Source: an uncultured Pleomorphomonas sp.
Lineage (GTDB): Bacteria; Pseudomonadota; Alphaproteobacteria; Rhizobiales; Pleomorphomonadaceae
Reading direction: 5' to 3'
Assembly (NCBI GenBank): GCA_937868725.1
Contig: CALMMQ010000075.1
Coordinates: 1-40,118, forward strand
Length of the DNA: 40,118 bases
Shown here one piece after another: positions 1-7,197 of this stretch. Made by a program: the position numbers and the translations under genes. Every line of letters starts with the position of its first letter. Within the stretch, counting starts at the first letter, position 1. The notes beneath the pieces were generated by a model. The model made no database searches, was not told the DNA's origin, and saw nothing but the letters and a program-made list of their open reading frames with translations.

Positions 1-23
1 TGCCCCCGCAACCAACAGTCAGA

Positions 24-55
24 CAGCTTCGATCCAGCCGGATCGAAGCTGTTTT
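24..55 (+). terminator. Rho-independent terminator of an upstream gene
   Basis: A perfect 12-bp stem (24-35 with 40-51) closes a 4-base loop and is followed by TTTT at 52-55. The T-run lies on the plus-strand side, so it ends a plus-strand gene that lies left of the window. Confidence 0.8.
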
Positions 56-300
56 GCTATGGGCGAAGGCGCAAGCTGATCTGCCCAAGCTCGCCCATCG
101 CTGCAGACGTATTCGCAAAGCGGATCCTGCCGGCCTGATCGTCTCGCCGGCCAGTCCGGCTGCCCCGATCTTGACGCGCCAGCGCTCGTAGTCCTGGCGC
201 CAATGTCCACGCCACCGGCCTATAACATCCGCCGATCAGGGTGCACCAACCTGATCGACAAGCGGCCGCTCAGACCTTTGAATCTGGTGCGGGTTCTTTT
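56..300. other. Non-coding stretch with an inverted repeat
   Basis: I find no convincing gene between the left-edge terminator and the TetR gene; open frames here are short or run on as antisense frames into the TetR gene. The one structured element is an 8-bp perfect inverted repeat, CGATCAGG (233-240) and CCTGATCG (250-257), separated by 9 bases. A TATAAC hexamer lies just before it at 221-226, without a matching -35 element. Confidence 0.4.
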
Positions 301-324
301 CGACCTGACGATTCAGTCAGGTCG
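301..324 (-). terminator. Hairpin just past the TetR stop
   Basis: A perfect 9-bp stem, CGACCTGAC (301-309) with GTCAGGTCG (316-324), lies 10 bases beyond the TetR stop codon. On the minus strand it is followed by A residues rather than T residues, so it is a transcript-end hairpin at best, not a classical rho-independent terminator. Confidence 0.35.
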
Positions 325-334
325 GAAAGCGCTC

Positions 335-925
335 CTAGCGGTAGATCTTGCAGATGGCTTCCGCTGCCGTCCGGGCGGCTTCCTTCACGTCGCGTACCTG
401 GTCGCTACCATAGAGCAGCGGCTCGGCGACGCCCGATTCCAGCAGCCCCTTGAACAAGATGGCCGCCAGTTCGGGCGAATCGACGAGGATATCGCCGGCG
501 TCGCGCCGCTTGGCAAAGAATGCCGTCAGCGCGTCCAGCACCTGCCGCGGGCCGAGCTTGTAGACCTCCGATCCAAGCCCGCTGGCGAAGCCATCGTTCA
601 TCACGGTGCGCTGGAGGGCCAGGATTTCCGGCTGGGTCAGGAACTTGAGATGCCAGACGCCAAAGTCGGACAGCGTCTCGACGACGCTTTTCGACGATGA
701 CAGCAGATCAAGAACCAGACGCCCGCGCTCGGCCAGTGCGTGGGTCACGGCAGCGGCAAACAGCGCTTCCTTGGATTGGAAGTAGTTGTAGAGCGTCGCT
801 TTCGAACCGCCCACCTTGGCGGCGATCGCCGACATGCTGGCGCGCTCAAAGCCGACCTGTTCGAACACCGCCACCGCAGCCTCGATGATCGCACATCGTT
901 TCTCGTCAGTCTTGGTGCGCACCAC
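335..925 (-). CDS. TetR/AcrR-family transcriptional repressor, AefR-like C-terminus
   Basis: A 196-residue DNA-binding regulator of normal TetR length. The N-terminal helix-turn-helix is clear around residues 28-55 (MSAIAAKVGGSKATLYNYF), and the C-terminal half resembles the AefR-like ligand domain found in regulators of efflux pumps and stress genes. The start is a GTG preceded by GGGAG about 5 bases upstream; an in-frame TAA lies 10 codons further up, so the N-terminus cannot extend far. The divergent neighbour is a small unknown gene, and an AACTG-N7-CAGTT inverted repeat sits in the shared intergenic region as a plausible operator. Its target is not shown by the sequence; the RND pump in this window lies 23 kb away. 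The family is certain, the ligand unknown. Confidence 0.93.
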   Translation of the reverse strand: MVRTKTDEKRCAIIEAAVAVFEQVGFERASMSAIAAKVGGSKATLYNYFQSKEALFAAAVTHALAERGRLVLDLLSSSKSVVETLSDFGVWHLKFLTQPEILALQRTVMNDGFASGLGSEVYKLGPRQVLDALTAFFAKRRDAGDILVDSPELAAILFKGLLESGVAEPLLYGSDQVRDVKEAARTAAEAICKIYR

Positions 926-986
926 GATCTCCCACTTGTGATCGAACAGATAGAATTATGACTTGCCGCCGACAAGCCACATATAT

Positions 987-1003
987 AACTGAACAGTACA
1001 GTT
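987..1003. promoter_or_regulatory. Candidate TetR operator between divergent genes
   Basis: AACTG (987-991) and CAGTT (999-1003) form an inverted repeat with a 7-base centre, inside an AT-rich patch (ATATATAACTG) in otherwise GC-rich DNA. It lies 62 bp from the GTG of the TetR gene, in a typical autoregulation position. The link to this regulator is inferred from location only. Confidence 0.4.
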
Positions 1004-1178
1004 TGCATTTGGGGCCACAATGGGGCATTGGTATATCGGCCAGACGACAACCAAGCGGCAGTCGGCCGCCCCGCAGTCGACGACCTGCCGCTCGGATGCC
1101 GCCGGGCGTCGACCGCTTTCCCATCCCCGCGAACCGGGATCGGCGCCAGAGCGCCGCAGCCACCGACGGAGCCCGTTG

Positions 1179-1427
1179 ATGCCTGACGACGCAACGCAGC
1201 TACACGGCAAGAGCCACTGCCGCCTCCGCCTGATCATTGAGCGCAGCGACGACGCCCATCCCTGGCGGCTTGTCGAGCGCACCGTGGTGCTCGAGCTCAA
1301 CGAGCCACAGGATATCGACGGCGATCGCAGCATCGGACGCCAACTCGGCGCCAAGAAGTGGGCGGAGATCAACCGCGACATCGCTGACGAAATCCTGCGA
1401 ATCATCAGAAGCCACACTGCCGGCTGA
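1179..1427 (+). CDS. Small conserved-looking hypothetical protein (82 aa)
   Basis: An 82-residue soluble, charged protein with no signal peptide or membrane segment; I do not recognise the family. Codon use is strongly biased to G/C in the third position, as in the neighbouring genes, which supports real coding. ATG at 1179 is chosen because GGAG lies 7 bases upstream (1168-1171); the open frame extends further upstream, to 1020, but with no ribosome site. The C-terminal half (around LGAKKWAEINRDIADEILRI) looks like an amphipathic helix pair. It lies between the TetR gene (divergent) and the bcs operon, separated from bcsN by a 192-bp intergenic region with its own regulatory boxes, so it is probably a separate unit, possibly controlled by the TetR protein. 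Confidence 0.65.
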   Translation: MPDDATQLHGKSHCRLRLIIERSDDAHPWRLVERTVVLELNEPQDIDGDRSIGRQLGAKKWAEINRDIADEILRIIRSHTAG

Positions 1428-1461
1428 GCCCGGCGCCGCGTCCGGATTGGCATATTGCCGG

Positions 1462-1475
1462 TTGACGCCAGTCAA
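1462..1475. promoter_or_regulatory. FNR/FixK-type box upstream of bcsN
   Basis: TTGAC (1462-1466), GCCA, GTCAA (1471-1475) is a perfect palindrome and matches the TTGA-N6-TCAA pattern known for FNR/FixK regulators of alphaproteobacteria. A TATAGC hexamer at 1494-1499 would put the box centre near -38, close to the class II activator position. Binding is not proven; the spacing is a few bases short of ideal. Confidence 0.5.
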
Positions 1476-1516
1476 GGCCGTTACCACGACGATTATAGCG
1501 GCCTCGCCAGTCTTGG

Positions 1517-1532
1517 TTAATTCGGAGTTAAC
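1517..1532. promoter_or_regulatory. CtrA-type box upstream of bcsN
   Basis: TTAA (1517-1520), 7 bases, TTAAC (1528-1532) is an exact match to the CtrA consensus TTAA-N7-TTAAC. It is also a GTTAA-N7-TTAAC palindrome. It lies 88 bp before the bcsN start. If transcription starts near 1506 from the TATAGC hexamer, CtrA would bind just downstream of the start site, which is a repressing position. That direction of effect is inference. Confidence 0.55.
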
Positions 1533-1619
1533 ACATTGCAGCACTAAATGACGCGGCGGGGCAAGGGCTCCAACGGCGCACGGCGGCACCTGCCCCGGCC
1601 CGGCAACGCGGGAAGTCAG

Positions 1620-2705
1620 ATGCGGGTCCTGTCCACAATCTCGGCGGCAATCCTGATCACGCTGGTGGCCGGTTGTGCCAACCGGCCCGGTCTCGACCGA
1701 TTGGGAACGGCCGAGGCGGTGCCGGCGACCCAAGCCATGGTCTTTCCTGCGCCCGGCGGTCCGGCGATCACCGCGGTCGTCGGTCAGCACAACATCGACG
1801 GGGCCCAGCAGACCATTGCGCTCGCCACTCACGCAGCGACGGTCGGCGAGAACTACATCAAGGTTCGCCTCATCACCCGCGCCGGCGGCGCCATTGACAA
1901 CTCTCCCGGCGATCCGCCTGCCGATCTCCGGCTTGAAGACGTACGCCGCGCCCTCGTCAGCGAGTTTCCCGGCGTTGCCATGACCATGTCCGACGCCTTC
2001 GTGCAGAACAGCTTCGGCCCCTTCGGCTATGCCACCGGCACCAGCCCGCACGGTGATGGCTGCGTCTACGCCTGGCAGCAGATCCGGGCCGCTTCCAGCG
2101 ATCAGTCCATTCTCAGCAACACCGGCCGCATCGCCCTGCGTCTTCGCCTCTGCGCCGCCGGACAAACACCGCATCAGCTGATCATGACCATGTATGGTCT
2201 CACCATCGTCGCCGCCCTCGACGGCCACGACTGGAACCCCTACGGCACGCCGGCACCGGCCGATCCGCGCCTCGCTGCCGGCAGCGGCCCCATCCTGCCG
2301 CCGCACGACCGGCTGGTCTGCGCGACCACCGGCGTCTGCGTCGACGCCAGCCCGGCCGATCAGGGCCTCGCCGCCCTCGGCACCAGCCCATCCCCGGCGC
2401 CGGTTGCCCGTTTCGCCGCCGCCCCCCAGCCGATCGCCCCCCAGCCCACCGCCTTGCCGGCGAACCCGCTGCCGCCGCCCCCAGCGGCCACCTCGACCAT
2501 GCCCGCCATTCCGGCACCGACGACGGCGGCCGCCAACGCGGCGCCGATCGCCATCCCCGCCCCCACCGCTGTTGCGGCCGACCACCCTGCCCCGGCGGCC
2601 GCCCTGACGGCCATCGCCCCAATATTGCCGTTAACAAGTTCTTGCACTGACACCGCAGTTTTTAGCTGTGCCCGTAATGACGATCATAACTCGCCGGTGC
2701 CATGA
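1620..2705 (+). CDS. bcsN: Cellulose biosynthesis lipoprotein BcsN
   Basis: A 361-residue BcsN-family protein, found in rhizobial-type cellulose operons directly before bcsA; its exact role is unknown. ATG at 1620 has GGGAAG (1610-1615) just upstream. Residues 1-18 form a lipoprotein signal with a lipobox ending at Cys19 (LVAGC), so it should be a lipid-anchored envelope protein. The folded part covers about residues 30-245 and has several cysteines; residues about 250-335 are a Pro/Ala-rich linker. The last 25 residues are encoded by an AT-richer patch and look unlike the rest, so the true conserved end may lie earlier. bcsA follows after 29 bases. Recognised from operon position and the lipoprotein plus BcsN-like core; the family call is fairly sure. 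Confidence 0.8.
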   Translation: MRVLSTISAAILITLVAGCANRPGLDRLGTAEAVPATQAMVFPAPGGPAITAVVGQHNIDGAQQTIALATHAATVGENYIKVRLITRAGGAIDNSPGDPPADLRLEDVRRALVSEFPGVAMTMSDAFVQNSFGPFGYATGTSPHGDGCVYAWQQIRAASSDQSILSNTGRIALRLRLCAAGQTPHQLIMTMYGLTIVAALDGHDWNPYGTPAPADPRLAAGSGPILPPHDRLVCATTGVCVDASPADQGLAALGTSPSPAPVARFAAAPQPIAPQPTALPANPLPPPPAATSTMPAIPAPTTAAANAAPIAIPAPTAVAADHPAPAAALTAIAPILPLTSSCTDTAVFSCARNDDHNSPVP

Positions 2706-2734
2706 ATGAGTGGACGCACAGGCGGAGACGATGA

Positions 2735-4927
2735 ATGAGTTCTGGCAAGTTCGCGACCGTGATGTTCTGGCTGGTGGTGATGGCGGGCTTCCTGGTGCTG
2801 GCGACGCTGCCCGTTTCCATGCAGGCCCAGCTCGTCACCGGCGTCTTCGTCGTCGTCATCATGATCGTCATCAAGGAACTCAAGGCCGAGGGACCCTGGC
2901 GGCAGCTGGCGCTGGCGCTTGGCTTGACCGTCGTCGGCCGCTACGTCTACTGGCGCACCACCCAGACCCTGCCGCCGACCAACCAGTTGCAGAACTTCAT
3001 CCCCGGCGTGCTGCTCTACGGCGCCGAAATGTACAACGTGCTGATGCTGCTGCTCAGCCTGTTCGTCGTGGCAAGCCCGCTCAAGCCGCGCGAGGCGCCA
3101 AAGCCGACGCGCTGGCCGAGCGTCGACATCTTCGTGCCGACCTACAACGAAGACGCTGGCCTGCTTGCCAACACGCTCGCCGCCGCCAAGGCGCTCGACT
3201 ACCCCGGCGACAGGCTGAACGTCTGGCTGCTCGACGACGGCGGCACCGACCAGAAATGCCAGTCCGCCGACCTGCTGGTCTCGCGCACCGCCATCGCCCG
3301 GCGCGCCGAACTATCCGCGCTCTGCCAGGAGCTCGGCGTCCATTATCTTGCCCGGCCGCGCAACGAGCACGCCAAGGCTGGCAACCTCAACTACGGCCTT
3401 GAGCACTCGTCCGGCGAACTGATCGCCGTCTTCGATGCCGACCATGCCCCAGCCCGCGAGTTCCTGCGCGAGACCACCGGCTATTTCGAACAGGACGACA
3501 AGCTGTTCCTGGTCCAGACGCCACACTTCTTCATCAATCCCGACCCGCTCGAACGCAACCTCAGAACCTTCGACTTCATGCCGAGCGAGAACGAGATGTT
3601 CTACGGCATCATCCAGCGCGGCCTCGACAAATGGAACGCCGCCTTCTTCTGCGGTTCGGCCGCCGTGCTGCGCCGGGCGGCGTTGGCCACCACCCATGGC
3701 TTCAAGGGCTCGTCGATCACCGAGGACTGCGAGACGGCGCTGGCGCTGCACGCCGCCGGCGGCACCTCCGTCTACGTCGACAAGCCGCTGATCGCCGGCC
3801 TGCAGCCAGCCACCTTCGCCAGCTTCATCGGCCAGCGCAGCCGTTGGGCGCAGGGCATGATGCAGATCCTGATGTTCCACTTCCCGCCACTGAAGCGCGG
3901 CCTGACGCTGGCCCAGCGTCTCTGCTACATGTCGTCGACGCTGTTCTGGCTGTTCCCGCTGTCGCGGATGATCTTCCTGCTGGCGCCGCTCTGCTATCTG
4001 TTCCTCGGTCTCGAGATCTTCTCGGCCTCCGGCACCGAGTTCTTGGCCTACATCATGACCTACATGATGGCCAACCTGATGCTGCAGAACTACCTCTATG
4101 GTTCGTTCCGCTGGCCGTGGATCTCCGAGCTCTACGAATATGCCCAGTCGCCGCACCTGTTGCCGGCCATCGTCTCGGTGTGGTTCAACCCGCGCAAGCC
4201 GACCTTCCGCGTCACCGCCAAGGACGAAGCCATCGATTCAAGCCGGCTGTCGGAAATCGGCACGCCGTTCTTCGTCATCTTCGCCCTGCTGGTCGGCGGT
4301 GTCATCGCCACCGTCTGGCGGCTTTACACCGAACCCTACAACGCCGACGTGGCCGTGGTGGTCGGCGGCTGGAACCTCCTCAATCTGGTGCTGGCCGGCT
4401 GCGCCCTCGGCGTCGTCTCCGAACGCGCCGACCGTCAGGCGTCGCGCCGCGTCGCCGTCAACCGCCGCTGCGAGTTCCGCCTCGGCGACATCTGGTACGA
4501 GGCCTCGCTCGCCAACGTCTCGACCATGGGCGCCGGTCTGCACGTCTTCCATCAGGGCGCCTTCGAGGCGCCGGCCGGCTCGACCGGCGAAATCCGCTTC
4601 CGCGTCCACGACGGCGCCGACGACATCAGCGTGCCGGTGGCGGTGCGCCGCTGCCACGCCCAGGGCAACAACCTGTTCATCGTCGGCTGTGAGTACAAGC
4701 CGACCGAGCCGCAGCACCGCCGCGCCATCGCCGACCTGATCTTCGCCAATTCGGAGCTGTGGACCAGCTTCCAGGCCAGCCGGCGGCACAACCCCGGCGT
4801 GGTGCGCGGTACCATCTGGTTCGTATCGCTGGCCCTCTACCAGATGCTGCGCGGCCTCGGCTACCAGATCAGCCGGCGTGGTGGCGAACCGTCCCGACCG
4901 CGGCCTTTCGGGGGGAAGTCGCCATGA
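2735..4927 (+). CDS. bcsA: Cellulose synthase catalytic subunit (UDP-forming), BcsA
   Basis: A 730-residue inner-membrane processive GT2 enzyme that polymerises UDP-glucose into beta-1,4-glucan and exports the chain. Membrane helices occupy about residues 10-110. The GT2 core shows the first Asp in DDGG (167-170), the metal-binding DAD (234-236), TED with the catalytic base (329-331) and QRSRW (367-371). More helices follow (about 395-460 and 510-560), with the FRVT gating-loop motif at 491-494. The C-terminal PilZ domain (about 565-665) has the Arg-rich c-di-GMP motif (RRVAVNRR) and NVSTMG (594-599), so activity should require c-di-GMP. GGAG lies about 10 bases before the ATG. Its stop overlaps the bcsB start as ATGA, showing translational coupling. 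Confidence 0.97.
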   Translation: MSSGKFATVMFWLVVMAGFLVLATLPVSMQAQLVTGVFVVVIMIVIKELKAEGPWRQLALALGLTVVGRYVYWRTTQTLPPTNQLQNFIPGVLLYGAEMYNVLMLLLSLFVVASPLKPREAPKPTRWPSVDIFVPTYNEDAGLLANTLAAAKALDYPGDRLNVWLLDDGGTDQKCQSADLLVSRTAIARRAELSALCQELGVHYLARPRNEHAKAGNLNYGLEHSSGELIAVFDADHAPAREFLRETTGYFEQDDKLFLVQTPHFFINPDPLERNLRTFDFMPSENEMFYGIIQRGLDKWNAAFFCGSAAVLRRAALATTHGFKGSSITEDCETALALHAAGGTSVYVDKPLIAGLQPATFASFIGQRSRWAQGMMQILMFHFPPLKRGLTLAQRLCYMSSTLFWLFPLSRMIFLLAPLCYLFLGLEIFSASGTEFLAYIMTYMMANLMLQNYLYGSFRWPWISELYEYAQSPHLLPAIVSVWFNPRKPTFRVTAKDEAIDSSRLSEIGTPFFVIFALLVGGVIATVWRLYTEPYNADVAVVVGGWNLLNLVLAGCALGVVSERADRQASRRVAVNRRCEFRLGDIWYEASLANVSTMGAGLHVFHQGAFEAPAGSTGEIRFRVHDGADDISVPVAVRRCHAQGNNLFIVGCEYKPTEPQHRRAIADLIFANSELWTSFQASRRHNPGVVRGTIWFVSLALYQMLRGLGYQISRRGGEPSRPRPFGGKSP

Positions 4928-7197
4928 AGCGCCTGGCCCTGCTGCTGCCGCTCCTCCTGGTGCCGAGCATCGCCCTCGCCGAGACCGCCCCCTTCGACAT
5001 GAGCGGCGAACGCCAGTCGGTAACGCCCGAGGCCACCGCGCCGGCAAGGCCCGTCACCATCGCCACCCCCGTCGAGACGCCACCGCCGAGCCGGCACTAC
5101 ATCCTGCCGACCGGAGAGACGACGTTGTCCGGCGAGACCGACCGGCGCGTCTGGTCGCTCAACCTCGACGCCGCCACTGCCGCCTCGGCGACGGTGCTGT
5201 CGCTCGGCTACAGCAACGCCGTCATGGTGGCACCGGAGCTGTCGACGCTCACCGTCACCGTCAACGACCAGCAACTGGCCAGCGAGGCCATCCAGGCCGT
5301 CGAAAAGCCGGCGACGCTGCGTCTCACCCTGCCGCCCGGCCTGCTCAAGTCCGGACCCAACCGCTTCGCCGTCACGGCAAAGCAGCGCCACCGCACCGAT
5401 TGCACCATCGCCTCGACGTACGAACTCTGGACCCGCCTCGACCCGGCAACGTCGTTCCTTGAGCCGGCCAACGGCGGCGCCGACAACAGCCTCGACGCCA
5501 TCAGGGCCGTCGGCGTCGACGCGAACGGTGTCAGCCGCTTCACCATCCTGGCGCCCGCCCTCGATCAGCCCGCCGCCGTCGCGCCGCTGCTGCGCCTGTC
5601 GCAGGCGCTCAGCCTTGCCGCCGCCATGCCGCGCCAGGCGGTGAGCTTCGTCAAGGACACGCTGCCGCCGGCCGCGCCGGGTCAACTGGCGCTCGTCGTT
5701 GGCACGCCGGCCGAGGTGGCCGCGCTGCTGCCGAACCTCCCGGCCTCGAGCGCCGACAAGCCGTTCATCGGCCTGGTGCCCCACGGCGGCGCCATGGTGC
5801 TGGCCATCGTCGGACCGGACTGGGGCGCCATCGCCAGCCTGGTGAGCGGTCTGTTGCCGGCGTCGGCACAGGGCGATGCCGCCTCCCTCGCAACCGCCGC
5901 CTGGCAGGCGCCCGACGCGCCGCTGGTGACCGGCGACCGCCAATTGTCGCTGGCCGAGCTCGGCTTGCGGACGGAAGAGTTCTCCGGCCGCCAGTTCCAC
6001 GCCGATGTCGCCTTCGCGCTGCCAGGCGACTTCTACGCCAACGCCTACGGCGAAATGATCGTGCGCCTCGACGCCGCCTTCTCTCCGGAGGTGCGCGCCG
6101 GCAGCCGGTTCAACATCTACGTCAACGGCCACATCGCCTCGTCGGTGCCCATCAACGCCGTCGGCGGTTCGATCCTCAAAAGCCTGCCGGTGCGCGTCAC
6201 CATGCGTCACCTGCGCCCCGGCCTCAATCGCCTGACCTTCGAGGCCGACCTCGCCACCGCCGCCGACGCCGCCTGCCTGCCCGGCGCCACCGCCACCGCC
6301 GCGCCGCGTTTCGCCCTGTTCGACACCACCAGCATCGACATTCCGCGTTTTGCCCGCGCCGGCCAACGGCCCGACCTCGCCGCGCTGACCGCCATCGGCT
6401 ATCCCCTTGCCACTGGCGATCGGCCGGTGGCGCTCTACCTCGATCACATCGGCACCGACACGCTGTCGGCGGCCGGCACGCTCCTCGGCAAACTGGCGCT
6501 CAAGGCCGGTCGTCCCATCGATGTGCAGCCGACTACGGCGCTGACTGGCATCGCCGCCGGCCCGGCCGTGCTGATCGCGGCCGCCGACCACCTGCCGCCC
6601 GACGTGCTGGTTCGGTTCAACATCGCCGCCGATGTCGCCAGCCGCTGGCCGTCCGGGGCCCCCACCGGCGCGACGACGCCAGCCGCCACCCTCAACGGCT
6701 GGCGCGACCGCCTCGCCGCCGACAACGGCAATCCGCTGATGCGGGCTGTTGCCTGGGTGCGATCGAACTTCGACCTGTCATCGACCGGCTGGCATCTGGC
6801 TGCCGGCGTGCCGCCGGCCTTCCTGCCCGATCCCTCGACCAGCGTACTGGCCGCCGCCGGCGACAACCCGGCCGGCGACGCCGACTGGCTGCTGGTCACC
6901 ACGCCCGACGGCGCCCATCTCGTCGACGGCGTCGAAACGCTGACGCGCGAGGCCAACTGGCAGCGCCTGTCCGGCTATGTCTCGGCCTACGCTCCCGCCG
7001 CCGATCGCATGGACAGCGCCAGCTTGCCGACGCGCTTTGTCGGCGTCGGCACGTCGGGGCTGGCCAATCTACGCCTCATCGCCGCCAACTGGCTGTCGTC
7101 GAACCTGCTTGCCTTCGTCGGTCTGGTGCTGGTCTTCGCCGTACTGCTGGCCGCCACCACCACCGCGATGCACAACCGCTTCGGGAGGCGCGACTGA
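4924..7197 (+). CDS. bcsB: Cellulose synthase periplasmic subunit BcsB
   Basis: A 757-residue periplasmic partner of BcsA that guides the nascent glucan across the periplasm and whose C-terminal helix is needed for catalysis. ATG at 4924 overlaps the bcsA stop (ATGA). Residues 1-20 are a cleavable signal peptide ending in ALA; the body is a large beta-rich region with the usual tandem carbohydrate-binding/flavodoxin-like layout, and a single membrane helix lies near the C-terminus (about residues 725-748, LLAFVGLVLVFAVLLA) before a short basic tail. Length fits the family. The next gene starts within its stop codon (TGATG). Confidence 0.95.
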   Translation: MKRLALLLPLLLVPSIALAETAPFDMSGERQSVTPEATAPARPVTIATPVETPPPSRHYILPTGETTLSGETDRRVWSLNLDAATAASATVLSLGYSNAVMVAPELSTLTVTVNDQQLASEAIQAVEKPATLRLTLPPGLLKSGPNRFAVTAKQRHRTDCTIASTYELWTRLDPATSFLEPANGGADNSLDAIRAVGVDANGVSRFTILAPALDQPAAVAPLLRLSQALSLAAAMPRQAVSFVKDTLPPAAPGQLALVVGTPAEVAALLPNLPASSADKPFIGLVPHGGAMVLAIVGPDWGAIASLVSGLLPASAQGDAASLATAAWQAPDAPLVTGDRQLSLAELGLRTEEFSGRQFHADVAFALPGDFYANAYGEMIVRLDAAFSPEVRAGSRFNIYVNGHIASSVPINAVGGSILKSLPVRVTMRHLRPGLNRLTFEADLATAADAACLPGATATAAPRFALFDTTSIDIPRFARAGQRPDLAALTAIGYPLATGDRPVALYLDHIGTDTLSAAGTLLGKLALKAGRPIDVQPTTALTGIAAGPAVLIAAADHLPPDVLVRFNIAADVASRWPSGAPTGATTPAATLNGWRDRLAADNGNPLMRAVAWVRSNFDLSSTGWHLAAGVPPAFLPDPSTSVLAAAGDNPAGDADWLLVTTPDGAHLVDGVETLTREANWQRLSGYVSAYAPAADRMDSASLPTRFVGVGTSGLANLRLIAANWLSSNLLAFVGLVLVFAVLLAATTTAMHNRFGRRD

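Noticed and set aside
1200-2585. Minus-strand open frame of 461 codons opposite bcsN and the 82-residue gene
   Set aside because: Low-complexity Gly/Arg-rich shadow; the plus-strand genes have ribosome sites, a lipobox and operon context.
4861-6591. Minus-strand open frame of 576 codons opposite bcsB
   Set aside because: Shadow of bcsB with no domain content.
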